This document shows positions 8,837 to 16,992 of a DNA stretch of 64,000 bases, piece after piece. Made by a program: the position numbers and the translations under genes. Under the pieces are notes generated by a model, which did no database searches, was not told where the DNA came from, and worked only from the letters and a program-made list of their open reading frames with translations. The DNA comes from Streptomyces sp. A 4/2. Its GTDB lineage: Bacteria > Actinomycetota > Actinomycetes > Streptomycetales > Streptomycetaceae. The DNA lies in NCBI RefSeq assembly GCF_940670765.1, contig NZ_CALNVW010000035.1, positions 46,566 through 110,565 on the forward strand. The letters are read 5' to 3'. Position 1 is the stretch's first letter. Every line of letters begins with the position of its first letter.

Positions 8837-10072
8837 TCAGACCGTGGCCGGTCGGCTGGGCTCCGGTGCGGCGCCCCCCGGTGCGGGGATGGTGGCCCTG
8901 AGTTCGTCGGCGGACAGTCCGGCCGGGGGAGGGGCGACGGCCGCGATGGCGGTGGTCACCACACCCGCGGGCTCGTCGGGGGTGACGCTGTGCTGGTCGA
9001 CCGGCTGGCGGCGGGAGAGCGACCAGATGACACCCGAGCCCGCGATCAGCAGGGCGGCCACGGCGGCGACGCCCCAGGGGCCGTTGCGGGTCAGGTACTC
9101 GGCGCCCGCGCCGACCACGGCCGCCGCGGGAAGCGTCAGGCACCAGGCGACGGCCATCCGGGTCGCGGTGGACCAGCGGACCACCCCGCCCTTGCGGCCG
9201 ACGCCCGCGCCCAGCACGGCGCCCGAGCAGACCTGGGTGGTGGAGAGGGAGAAACCGAGGTGCGAGGAGGCCAGGATCACGGTCGCGGCGCCGGTCTGGG
9301 CGGCGAAGCCCTGCTGCGGCCTGAGTTCGGTGAGCCCCTTGCCCATGGTGCGGATGATGCGCCAGCCGCCGAGGTACGTACCGAGTGCGATGGCCGTGCC
9401 CGCGGAGACGATGACCCACAGCGGAGGGTTCGAGCCCGGGGCGATGACGTTGCCGGTGACCAGGGCGAGGGTGATGACACCCATGGTCTTCTGCGCGTCG
9501 TTGGTGCCGTGGGCGAGGGAGACCAGTCCGGCGGAGGCGATCTGGCCGGCCCGGTAGCCCTTGGCGGTGGCCTTCTCGTCCGTACGGCGGCCGATCCGGT
9601 ACGTCAGCTTGGTGGCGAGCACCGAGGCGATGCCGGCGACGACGGGTGCGGCGACCGCGGGCAGCAGCACCTTGGTGACGACGACATCGCCGTTGACACC
9701 GGAGGAGCCGACCGACATCAGCGTGGCGCCGATGAGTCCGCCGAAGAGCGCGTGGGAGGAGCTGGACGGCAGGCCGAGCAGCCAGGTCAGCAGATTCCAG
9801 AGGATGGCGCCGACGAGCGCCGCGAAGATCACCTCTGTGGTGATGCCCTGTTCGTTGATGATCCCGCCGGAGATCGTCTTGGCGACCTCCACGGACAGGA
9901 ATGCTCCGACGAGGTTGAGTACGGCGGACATGGCCACCGCGGTCTTCGGCCGGAGAGCGCCGGTCGAGATGGTCGTCGCCATCGCGTTGGCCGTGTCGTG
10001 GAAACCGTTCGTGAAGTCGAACACGAGAGCGGTAATGATCACGATCCCAAGGAGCAGGGTCAAGTGTTCCAT
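8837..10072 (-). CDS. pitA: Low-affinity inorganic phosphate transporter (PiT family)
   Basis: Proton- or cation-coupled phosphate symporter of the inner membrane. The product is 411 aa with about ten hydrophobic segments. Both PiT signature repeats are visible: DFTNGFHDTANAMAT near residue 19, and SLAHGTNDAQKTMGV in the second half, each with the G(F/T)(H/N)D(T/A) core. A hydrophilic Pro/Ala-rich tail ends the protein. A PHO box lies 48-69 nt upstream of the ATG, predicting control by PhoR-PhoP. The symbol follows the usual name for actinobacterial PiT proteins; pitA versus pitB was not distinguished. Confidence 0.94.
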   Translation of the reverse strand: MEHLTLLLGIVIITALVFDFTNGFHDTANAMATTISTGALRPKTAVAMSAVLNLVGAFLSVEVAKTISGGIINEQGITTEVIFAALVGAILWNLLTWLLGLPSSSSHALFGGLIGATLMSVGSSGVNGDVVVTKVLLPAVAAPVVAGIASVLATKLTYRIGRRTDEKATAKGYRAGQIASAGLVSLAHGTNDAQKTMGVITLALVTGNVIAPGSNPPLWVIVSAGTAIALGTYLGGWRIIRTMGKGLTELRPQQGFAAQTGAATVILASSHLGFSLSTTQVCSGAVLGAGVGRKGGVVRWSTATRMAVAWCLTLPAAAVVGAGAEYLTRNGPWGVAAVAALLIAGSGVIWSLSRRQPVDQHSVTPDEPAGVVTTAIAAVAPPPAGLSADELRATIPAPGGAAPEPSRPATV

Positions 10073-10119
10073 TTACCTGGGCAATCGTTCGAGGTCATTG
10101 ACGAGACGAACGTAGGCAA

Positions 10120-10141
10120 CCTGGATGAACGGAAGGTGAAC
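10120..10141 (-). promoter_or_regulatory. PHO box (PhoP-binding direct repeats) upstream of pit
   Basis: Reading the minus strand, two adjacent 11-nt units, GTTCACCTTCC (10141-10131) and GTTCATCCAGG (10130-10120), match the direct repeat bound by Streptomyces PhoP, whose conserved part is GTTCAYC. A degenerate third unit, TTGCCTACGTT (10119-10109), may follow. The site ends 48 nt before the transporter ATG at 10072. Confidence 0.82.
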
Positions 10142-10234
10142 TGGGGCAGGCGCTGTGGTGACTCCGAACGGGCGCTCTCCTTCCGCTTGCCGCCGCTCCT
10201 ACCGCCGTCCGCGGGCGGCTGGCATCATCGCCGG

Positions 10235-10912
10235 ATGACCGACCCGACGGCAGGCCCCCCATCGCAGGAGAACGACCCGGTCGCCCGCGCCTGGCACGAC
10301 GTCGTGGCCACCGCCCGCAGAACGGCGGCGGAAGGCCTGGTCGTCGGCACCTCGGGCAACGTCTCGGTCCGCTGCGGCGACCTGGTCCTCGTCACCCCCA
10401 GCGGGGTTCCGTACGACCGGCTCGGCCCCGAGGACACGGTTGCCGTGGACCTGGAGGGCCGCCAGGTCCTGGGCGAGCTGAAACCGACCAGCGAACTGCC
10501 CCTGCACCTCGCGATCCACCGCGGCACCGGAGCCACCGCCGTGGTCCACACCCACGCCGTCCACGCGACGGCCGTCTCCACCCTGGTGACCGAACTGCCG
10601 GTGATCCACTACATGGCCGCGGCGCTGGGCGGCCCGGTGCGGGTCGCCCCGTACGCGCTGTACGGATCGGACGAACTGGCCGGGAACATGCTCGTCGCGC
10701 TCACCGACCGCACCGGCTGCCTGCTGCAGAACCACGGCACGGTCACCTACGGGACCTCCCTCGACCAGGCCTACGACCGCACCGCCCAGCTGGAGTGGAT
10801 GTGCCGGCTCTGGCTCACCGCGTCCGCACTGCCCGGCCGCACCCCCACCCTGCTGTCGCCCGCCGAACTCTCCGCCGTGAGCGAGAAGCTCCGCGGTTAC
10901 GGCCAGCAATGA
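10235..10912 (+). CDS. Class II aldolase/adducin family protein (fuculose-phosphate-aldolase-like)
   Basis: Zinc-dependent cytoplasmic aldolase of the FucA/AraD fold, 225 aa. Family features: the substrate-loop motif TSGNVSVR near residue 36, SGVPYDRL, the metal-binding pair HTHAVHATAVS (His-x-His) in the middle, and the third ligand in LLQNHGTVTYG. The catalytic acid is expected in KPTSELPLH. The ATG at 10235 was chosen because the aldolase domain begins about 15 residues later. Substrate is unknown; L-fuculose-1-phosphate is the usual annotation. It stands alone, divergent from the phosphate transporter. Confidence 0.9.
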   Translation: MTDPTAGPPSQENDPVARAWHDVVATARRTAAEGLVVGTSGNVSVRCGDLVLVTPSGVPYDRLGPEDTVAVDLEGRQVLGELKPTSELPLHLAIHRGTGATAVVHTHAVHATAVSTLVTELPVIHYMAAALGGPVRVAPYALYGSDELAGNMLVALTDRTGCLLQNHGTVTYGTSLDQAYDRTAQLEWMCRLWLTASALPGRTPTLLSPAELSAVSEKLRGYGQQ

Positions 10913-11001
10913 CGGGCCGGGGCCGCCCCGCCACCGTTGGGTCCGGCCCCGTTTGCTCCCGCCCGCTGGCAGCCCGGCCCACCGAGCCGGACACTTGAGG
11001 C

Positions 11002-12129
11002 GTGCGCCCGGCTACCGCGACGGCAACGGCCGTCACCACCCTGATCGGCGTCGGCGCGGCTGCGGTCGCAGCCGGCCGGCTCGCCGGCGACGCCGCCCTC
11101 AAGGCGCGCCGGGGCCGCCCACTGCCCGACGAACCCCGGCTCTCCGTGCACGCCACGGCGCCCGGCCAGGTCACCCTGACCCGGTGCCTGGCCTCGCTGC
11201 GCCCCGGTATGTACGGCCTGGCGGGCCCGGACGTCCAGGCGGTCGTCGGTCCCGTCCTGGACCGGGCGCCGCACACCGCCGACACCGTCGTCCGCCGCCT
11301 GGAGCGGATCGGTCACGGCTCGCTCGCCCCCGGAACCAAGGTGCGGCTCACCCCGCAGGTGTACGCCGGGGACCCCCGCTCCGCCCTCGGCATCGACTGC
11401 ACCGACGTGGAGATCCCCGGCGAACTCGGCGCCTCACCCGCCTGGTTCGTGCCGGGCCCCCGCCCCACCTGGGTGATCACCGTGCACGGCCTCGGGGCCA
11501 CCAGGGAACACCCCATGAACGTGCTGGGCTTCCTGCACCACCTGCAGTTCCCGGTCCTCGACATCTCCTACCGGGGCGACCCCGGCGCACCCGCCTCCCC
11601 GGACGGACTCGGGCACCTCGGCGAGACGGAGTGGCGCGACCTCGACGCGGCCATCCGGTACGCCGTCGGCCACGGAGCCAGGCACGTCATCCTGCACGGC
11701 TGGTCCACCGGCGCCTCCATGGCCCTGCACGCGGCGGCCCGCTCGGCCCTGCGCGACCGCATCAGCGGACTGGTGCTCGACTCCCCGGTCCTCGACTGGG
11801 AGGCCACGCTGCGCGCGCTGGCCTCGGCCCGGCGCACCCCGGCCGCCCTGCTGCCGCTCGCGGTACGGGCCGCCCAGGGGCGCACCGGCCTGGACGGCGA
11901 CCGGCTCCGGTCCGCCGCCGACCCCCGGGCCCTGCACGTGCCCACACTGATCTTCCACGGCCCCGACGACCGGCTGGCGTCCTGGCAGCGCTCCCGCGAA
12001 CTCGCCGCGATGCGGCCCGATCTGGTCGAGATGCGCACCGTCGCCGACGCCCCGCACGGGGCCATGTGGAATGCGGACCCGGCCGGATACGAGGAAGCCC
12101 TGCGGCGCTTCCTGACCCCGCTGATGTAG
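11002..12129 (+). CDS. Alpha/beta hydrolase
   Basis: 375-aa protein with an N-terminal hydrophobic stretch (residues ~5-25, possible membrane anchor) and a C-terminal alpha/beta-hydrolase fold. The oxyanion segment is VHGLGATREHP, the nucleophile elbow is HGWSTGAS (Ser in GWSTG), the likely acid is Asp in HGPDDRLAS, and the catalytic His is in DAPHGAMWN. GTG start at 11002 with weak GAGG spacing. It follows the aldolase by 89 bp on the same strand. Substrate unknown. Confidence 0.88.
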   Translation: MRPATATATAVTTLIGVGAAAVAAGRLAGDAALKARRGRPLPDEPRLSVHATAPGQVTLTRCLASLRPGMYGLAGPDVQAVVGPVLDRAPHTADTVVRRLERIGHGSLAPGTKVRLTPQVYAGDPRSALGIDCTDVEIPGELGASPAWFVPGPRPTWVITVHGLGATREHPMNVLGFLHHLQFPVLDISYRGDPGAPASPDGLGHLGETEWRDLDAAIRYAVGHGARHVILHGWSTGASMALHAAARSALRDRISGLVLDSPVLDWEATLRALASARRTPAALLPLAVRAAQGRTGLDGDRLRSAADPRALHVPTLIFHGPDDRLASWQRSRELAAMRPDLVEMRTVADAPHGAMWNADPAGYEEALRRFLTPLM

Positions 12130-12217
12130 CGGCGGGAGACCGGCGTACGCCCTCCGTCAACCTGTAACGAGGGGTTCCGTTTGGGCTTTCGGCCCGTCAG
12201 AGGCAAGACTGCTCCCC

Positions 12218-13624
12218 GTGACGTCCCGTAACCCGCGCGACTCCAGACTCCGACTCGTCCGCCCCCGGCCTCTGGTCACGGCCCGCCGTGTCGTGAGCAA
12301 CCGGCCAATCCGCCCCACCCCGCGCCCGCCGGAGGGGACTCCCGCCCCGGCGGAGCTGGCCCGCCAGGCCAGGGCACTGCTCGCCGACGCCGTACGGATC
12401 GCCCGCTGGGCCGGGGCCGTCCTTCCCCACGCCCTCGGTTCCGACCGGCCGGGGGAGCCCCCGTTCGTACAGGCCGGTGCCCTCTCCGCGCCGGCTGCCG
12501 AACAGGCCGTACGCACACTGGCACTGACGCCTGAAGAGGTACGTGCGGGCTGGGACCGCGCCCGGCTCGCCGGACTCGTCGAACTGCACGGGGACACCGC
12601 ACGCCCCGGCTGGCGGCTACGCGCCTGGGACGGCGACGACATCGCGGTGCTGCGCGGCTGGGTGGCGCTCTTCGACGCCTGGTCGATCGTCCACCCGGCC
12701 GCCGCGGACGTCGCGCCGACCGCCGTGGCCGAGGTCGTCGAGGCCATACCGCAGGTGCTGTCACTGCTCCAGCTCTCCGCCGGCCCGGTGACCGTGCCCG
12801 CCCTGCTCGACCTGCTCCAGCAGCGGGTCGCCGAGCTCCACGACGAACGCTGCGAGGTGCCCTACGGCCCGCAGCAGCAGCCCGCGACGCCGTCCTCGGC
12901 CGCACTGCTCCCCGCTCTCCTCGACTGGGCCCTCCAGGGCCTGGCCGCCGTGGGCGCACTGACCCTGGCACCCGGCCAGGCGACGCTCACCCCGCTGGGC
13001 AACTGGGCGGTCTGGGTCAAGCTGGAACAGATCTGCGTCGCGGCGCAGAGCCCGGCGGGCAACATCGAACAGCCCGCCGACGACATGCTGCGTGGCTGCG
13101 CCCAGCTGACCCCGGGCCCGGCCCGCGCCGAGTACCGCGCCTGGCTGGCCGCCCGCACCGTCGGCAGCGCCGTCACCGAACTGCTCGGCGTCGCCCGTGG
13201 CGAGGACGCGCTGCTGCGCGGTCTCGCCTTCGAGGCGCTGCGCGTCGTCGGCGCCCCCGCGGAGGCGGCGGTACGCGGAGCGGCCGGGGAGACCTCGCTC
13301 CGCCCGTACGCCGTGCTCTGGCTGGCCGAGTACGAGGGAGCGGACCCCGAGGACGCCCACGACGCGCTCACCCGTGAGGAAGCGACCTGGTTGTGGGTGG
13401 ACACCGCGGCGGCCGTGGCCGACCACGGCGAGAGCCCCCTGCTGGTCCGGCACCTCGAATCGGCCGTGCAGGGCACCGTCCCCGCGCTGCTCGAAGAGGT
13501 ACGGGCGGTGGGCCATCCGCGGACCGTGCAGGTGCTGGTGGCCCTGGCCGCCGCGCACCCCGACCCCGCGCTGGCCAAGGCCGTGCGCAGGGCCGCGTTC
13601 CAGGTGCACACCGGCGGCGTCTGA
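12218..13624 (+). CDS. Conserved hypothetical protein, helical
   Basis: 468-aa soluble protein, Ala/Leu/Glu-rich and predicted mostly alpha-helical. There is no signal peptide, membrane segment or catalytic motif I can name. The C-terminal third (from about residue 315) has HEAT-like helical pairs such as ALLRGLAFEALRVVGAP and PRTVQVLVALAAAHPDP, suggesting a scaffold or adaptor. The N-terminal part resembles the wHTH-like spacing of some uncharacterised actinobacterial proteins. GTG start at 12218; no Shine-Dalgarno, with AAGACT seven bases upstream as a possible -10 of a leaderless transcript. A strong terminator follows. Confidence 0.75.
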   Translation: MTSRNPRDSRLRLVRPRPLVTARRVVSNRPIRPTPRPPEGTPAPAELARQARALLADAVRIARWAGAVLPHALGSDRPGEPPFVQAGALSAPAAEQAVRTLALTPEEVRAGWDRARLAGLVELHGDTARPGWRLRAWDGDDIAVLRGWVALFDAWSIVHPAAADVAPTAVAEVVEAIPQVLSLLQLSAGPVTVPALLDLLQQRVAELHDERCEVPYGPQQQPATPSSAALLPALLDWALQGLAAVGALTLAPGQATLTPLGNWAVWVKLEQICVAAQSPAGNIEQPADDMLRGCAQLTPGPARAEYRAWLAARTVGSAVTELLGVARGEDALLRGLAFEALRVVGAPAEAAVRGAAGETSLRPYAVLWLAEYEGADPEDAHDALTREEATWLWVDTAAAVADHGESPLLVRHLESAVQGTVPALLEEVRAVGHPRTVQVLVALAAAHPDPALAKAVRRAAFQVHTGGV

Positions 13625-13628
13625 GCCC

Positions 13629-13666
13629 GGCGGCCCGGTGCGCGGCAGTACGCGCACCGGGCCGCC
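13629..13666 (+). terminator. Perfect 16-bp hairpin terminator
   Basis: GGCGGCCCGGTGCGCG (13629-13644), a 6-nt loop, then the exact complement 13651-13666, directly after the hypothetical gene's stop. There is no U-tract, as is usual in Streptomyces. Confidence 0.75.
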
Positions 13667-13724
13667 CCCCATGTACCGGCTGGTCTAAACCGGCCGCGGC
13701 GACAGAGTGGTTGCACGGCACCGT

Positions 13725-13730
13725 TAGACT
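13725..13730 (+). promoter_or_regulatory. Candidate -10 of a leaderless promoter for the ABC-F leader
   Basis: TAGACT lies seven bases before the ATG of the leader peptide at 13738, the spacing expected if transcription starts at that ATG. No good -35 is seen 17-19 bp upstream (13700-13707 reads CGACAGAG). Confidence 0.5.
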
Positions 13731-13737
13731 GGGCCAC

Positions 13738-13761
13738 ATGGCATTTCTCCTTGTGCATTAG
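13738..13761 (+). CDS. Seven-codon leader peptide (MAFLLVH) upstream of ABC-F gene
   Basis: ATG GCA TTT CTC CTT GTG CAT TAG encodes MAFLLVH. Four of the six sense codons after the ATG (GCA, TTT, CTT, CAT) end in A or T, which is very unusual in this genome and unlike any neighbouring reading frame. The stop is 62 nt before the ABC-F start. Leader peptides that sense ribosome stalling are an established control for antibiotic-resistance ABC-F genes; that this one works so is inference. An imperfect hairpin (13763-13766/13796-13799 and 13770-13774/13790-13794) follows the peptide. Confidence 0.6.
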   Translation: MAFLLVH

Positions 13762-13823
13762 CCGGCGTCGAAGGAACCCCTCCGCCTGCCCTTCCGCCGT
13801 CCATACCGCCCTGGAGTTTTTCC

Positions 13824-15422
13824 GTGATCACCGCTTCCGGCATCGAGCTGCGCGCCGGCGCCCGAGTCCTCATCGAGTCCGCCTCCTTCCGTGTCGCCAA
13901 GGGCGACCGCATCGGCCTCGTCGGCCGCAACGGCGCCGGCAAGACCACCCTCACCAAGTGCCTCGCGGGCGAGGGCATCCCCGCCGGGGGCACCATCACC
14001 CGCTCCGGTGAGGTCGGCTACCTCCCGCAGGACCCGCGCACCGGCGACCTCGACGTACTCGCCAAGGACCGCATCCTCTCCGCCCGTGACCTCGACTCCG
14101 TGCTGCGCAAGATGCGCGAGAACGAGGAGCGCATGGCCAACGGCCAGGGCGCGACCCGCGAGAAGGCGATGAAGAAGTACGAGCGCCTGGAGACGGAGTT
14201 CCTCACCAAGGGCGGGTACGCCGCCGAGGCCGAGGCCGCCACCATCGCCGCCGCGCTCGGACTGCCCGACCGGGTGCTCGGCCAGCCGCTCCACACGCTC
14301 TCGGGCGGTCAGCGCCGCCGGGTCGAGCTCGCCCGGATCCTCTTCTCGGACGCCGACACCCTCCTCCTCGACGAGCCGACGAACCACCTCGACGCGGACT
14401 CCATCGTCTGGCTGCGTGACTACCTCAAGAACTACCGCGGCGGCTTCATCGTGATCTCCCACGACGCCGAGCTCGTCGAGACGGTCGTCAACAAGGTCTT
14501 CTACCTGGACGCCAACCGCACCCAGATCGACGTCTACAACATGGGCTGGAAGCTCTACCAGCAGCAGCGCGAGGCCGACGAGAAGCGCCGCAAGCGCGAG
14601 CGCCAGAACGCCGAGAAGAAGGCCGCTTCCCTCAACTCGCAGGCCGACAAGATGCGCGCCAAGGCGACCAAGACCGTCGCCGCGCAGAACATGGCCAAGC
14701 GCGCCGACCGGCTGCTCGCGGGTCTCGAAGCGGTACGGGTCTCCGACAAGGTGGCCAAGCTGCGCTTCCCCGACCCCGCCCCGTGCGGCAAGACCCCGCT
14801 CATGGCGGAGGGCCTGTCCAAGTCGTACGGCTCGCTCGAAATCTTCACCGACGTGGACCTCGCGATCGACAAGGGCTCACGCGTCGTCATCCTCGGCCTC
14901 AACGGCGCGGGCAAGACCACGCTGCTGAAGCTGCTCGCAGGCGTCGAGAAGCCCGACACCGGCGAGGTCATCGAGGGTCACGGGCTGAAGATGGGCTACT
15001 ACGCCCAGGAGCACGAGACCCTGGACCCGGACCGTTCGGTCCTGGAGAACATGCGCTCGTCGGCGCCCGACCTCGACCTGGTCCAGGTCCGCAAGACGCT
15101 GGGCTCGTTCCTCTTCTCCGGCGACGACGTCGACAAGCCGGCGGGCGTGCTCTCCGGTGGTGAGAAGACCCGGCTGGCCCTGGCCACCCTCGTCGTCTCC
15201 TCGGCCAATGTGCTGCTCCTCGACGAGCCCACCAACAACCTCGACCTGGCCAGCCGCGAGGAGATCCTCGGCGCGCTGCGCACCTACAAGGGCGCGGTCA
15301 TCCTCGTCACCCACGACGAGGGCGCGGTGCAGGCGCTGGAGCCCGAGCGGATCATCCTGCTGCCGGACGGTGTCGAGGACCTGTGGGGTCCGGACTACGC
15401 GGACCTCATCGCACTGGCCTGA
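13824..15422 (+). CDS. ABC-F family ribosome-associated ATPase
   Basis: 532-aa protein with two ABC domains and no membrane segment, as in EttA/Uup/Vga-type ABC-F translation factors that act at the ribosomal E site. Domain 1: Walker A GRNGAGKTT (~residue 36), signature LSGGQ, Walker B LLLDEPTNHLD. Then the charged interdomain linker (about residues 240-310, KRRKRERQNAEKKAASLN). Domain 2: GLNGAGKTT, LSGGE and LLLDEPTNNLD. GTG start with GGAG eight bases upstream. Whether it is housekeeping or protects ribosomes from an antibiotic cannot be told; the leader peptide upstream favours a translation-stress role. Confidence 0.94.
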   Translation: MITASGIELRAGARVLIESASFRVAKGDRIGLVGRNGAGKTTLTKCLAGEGIPAGGTITRSGEVGYLPQDPRTGDLDVLAKDRILSARDLDSVLRKMRENEERMANGQGATREKAMKKYERLETEFLTKGGYAAEAEAATIAAALGLPDRVLGQPLHTLSGGQRRRVELARILFSDADTLLLDEPTNHLDADSIVWLRDYLKNYRGGFIVISHDAELVETVVNKVFYLDANRTQIDVYNMGWKLYQQQREADEKRRKRERQNAEKKAASLNSQADKMRAKATKTVAAQNMAKRADRLLAGLEAVRVSDKVAKLRFPDPAPCGKTPLMAEGLSKSYGSLEIFTDVDLAIDKGSRVVILGLNGAGKTTLLKLLAGVEKPDTGEVIEGHGLKMGYYAQEHETLDPDRSVLENMRSSAPDLDLVQVRKTLGSFLFSGDDVDKPAGVLSGGEKTRLALATLVVSSANVLLLDEPTNNLDLASREEILGALRTYKGAVILVTHDEGAVQALEPERIILLPDGVEDLWGPDYADLIALA

Positions 15423-15610
15423 TCCCGTCCCCGCCGGTTCCGGCCGTTCCTGGCCGGTTCCGCAGGGTCGTGCTGCGACCTGATCCACTCCGGATGGATC
15501 ATTCGGCCTACCCGTGATCCTTCATCTGGGTGAGACGCTCTCGTACCACGGCGTGTCCCACGCCTGGCCGCCCGCTCCCGGAGCGGCGCACGGGTCCGTA
15601 CCGCCCTCTT

Positions 15611-15660
15611 GCCAACCGACCCCCGCTGACCAGCCATTTCGCGCCCAGCGGGGGTTTGGC
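15611..15660. other. Long interrupted hairpin in 390-bp gap
   Basis: The gap 15423-15815 has no credible gene. It holds CCCCCGCTG (15620-15628) paired with CAGCGGGGG (15646-15654), extended outward by GCCAA (15611-15615) with TTGGC (15656-15660). This could be a terminator of the ABC-F gene (though ~190 nt downstream), or part of an RNA leader or small RNA upstream of the HTH gene. No tRNA-like pattern was seen in the gap. Confidence 0.45.
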
Positions 15661-15815
15661 GTATCCCCGGCCGTCGGCGGAATGACGAAATCCGGCCGGG
15701 ACAGTGAGGCGTGCCACAGAAATCCGTGTCCCACAGACCTTGCCGAATGGGTGGCCAGGAAGCCGTGTAGGGGTGATCATGAGAGTCCAGAGCGCACTTC
15801 CTTGAGGAGGCACGG

Positions 15816-16037
15816 GTGGCCGAGACTCTGAAGAAGGGCAGCCGGGTAACCGGCGCCGCGCGCGACAAGCTCGCGGCAGACCTGAAGAAGAAATATGACT
15901 CCGGTGCGAGCATCCGGGCGCTGGCCGAAGAGACCGGCCGCTCCTACGGATTCGTCCACCGGATGCTCAGCGAGTCCGGAGTGACGCTGCGAGGACGCGG
16001 CGGAGCAACGCGAGGCAAGAAGGCCGCTACGGCCTGA
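15816..16037 (+). CDS. Small helix-turn-helix protein
   Basis: 73-aa basic protein. The core, YDSGASIRALAEETGRSYGF then VHRMLSESGV, is a resolvase/Hin-like helix-turn-helix; both ends are Lys/Arg-rich. GTG start with a textbook TTGAGGAGG five bases upstream. A stand-alone DNA-binding protein of this form is highly conserved in Streptomyces (from memory). Targets unknown. It lacks any ligand or dimerisation domain, so it could act as a nucleoid-type or accessory regulator. Confidence 0.85.
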   Translation: MAETLKKGSRVTGAARDKLAADLKKKYDSGASIRALAEETGRSYGFVHRMLSESGVTLRGRGGATRGKKAATA

Positions 16038-16151
16038 CAGGCCCGCGGTCCGGGGTTCGCCGGCTCGAAGGTGACCACCCGCCCGGTCGAAAGGCCGACA
16101 TGGTGGTTACTGTGCAGTCACTTAACTGTCTGCACCCGAACCGGAGATCCC

Positions 16152-16943
16152 ATGACCTCGCTCGACAACGTGCTCGACAAGGACGGCGTACGGCTCACCG
16201 TCGAGGACGCGGTCGCCACGGTGACCCTGACCAATCCCGCGAAGCGCAACGCCCAGTCTCCCGCTCTGTGGCGGGCGTTGACAGAAGCGGGACGGTCGCT
16301 GCCGGGCACTGTCCGCGTCGTGGTGCTGCGTGGTGAGGGCAAGTCCTTCTCCGCCGGCCTGGACCGTCAGGCGTTCACGCCTGAGGGCTTCGACGGCGAG
16401 CCGTCCTTCCTCGATCTGGCACGTGGCGATGACGCCGCGCTCGACGCTGCCATCGCCGAGTACCAGGAGGCGTTCACCTGGTGGCGCCGCACCGACCTGA
16501 TCACGATCGCCGCCGTACAGGGCCATGCGATCGGCGCCGGGTTCCAGCTCGCCCTCGCCTGTGACCTGCGGGTCGTCGCCGAGGACGTGCAGTTCGCTAT
16601 GCGCGAGACCAGCCTCGGACTCGTCCCCGACCTCACCGGCACACACCCGCTGGTGGGGCTCGTCGGCTATGCCCGCGCGCTGGAGATCTGCGCCACCGGC
16701 CGTTTCGTCCACGCGGAAGAGGCCGTCCGCACGGGCCTCGCCAACATCGCCGTCCCCGCCGACGAGCTGGAGAGCGCGGTCCAGGACCTGACCGCGGCGC
16801 TGCTCGCCGCCCCCCGGGACGCGGTGATCGAGACGAAGGCGCTGCTGTTCGGCGCCTCGGACCGTACGTACGAGGAGCAGCGCACCGCCGAGCGCGCCGC
16901 TCAGGGCCGCAGGCTGCGTGACCTGGCGGGCCTGTCCGACTGA
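16152..16943 (+). CDS. Enoyl-CoA hydratase/isomerase family protein
   Basis: 263-aa crotonase-fold enzyme acting on acyl-CoA thioesters in the cytoplasm. The N-terminal strand motif is VATVTLTNPAKRNAQSP; the first oxyanion loop is SFSAGLD and the second is GHAIGAGFQLALACDLR. The catalytic region, RETSLGLVPDLTGTHPL, has Glu in the first usual position, but the second usual Glu is replaced, so simple hydratase activity is not assured. ATG start behind GGAG. Convergent with the Asp23 cluster. Confidence 0.88.
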   Translation: MTSLDNVLDKDGVRLTVEDAVATVTLTNPAKRNAQSPALWRALTEAGRSLPGTVRVVVLRGEGKSFSAGLDRQAFTPEGFDGEPSFLDLARGDDAALDAAIAEYQEAFTWWRRTDLITIAAVQGHAIGAGFQLALACDLRVVAEDVQFAMRETSLGLVPDLTGTHPLVGLVGYARALEICATGRFVHAEEAVRTGLANIAVPADELESAVQDLTAALLAAPRDAVIETKALLFGASDRTYEEQRTAERAAQGRRLRDLAGLSD

Positions 16944-16951
16944 CCGCGCGC

Positions 16952-16989
16952 CGCTCCTCCGCCACGGAGGATGGAAAGGCGGAGGAGCG
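16952..16989. terminator. Bidirectional hairpin between convergent genes
   Basis: CGCTCCTCCGCC (16952-16963) pairs exactly with GGCGGAGGAGCG (16978-16989) across a 14-nt loop, directly after the hydratase stop and before the AmaP stop. Confidence 0.75.
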
Positions 16990-16992
16990 CCC

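Noticed and set aside
15423..15815. tRNA gene in the gap
   Set aside because: No T-loop GTTCGA-type consensus with matching stems was found.
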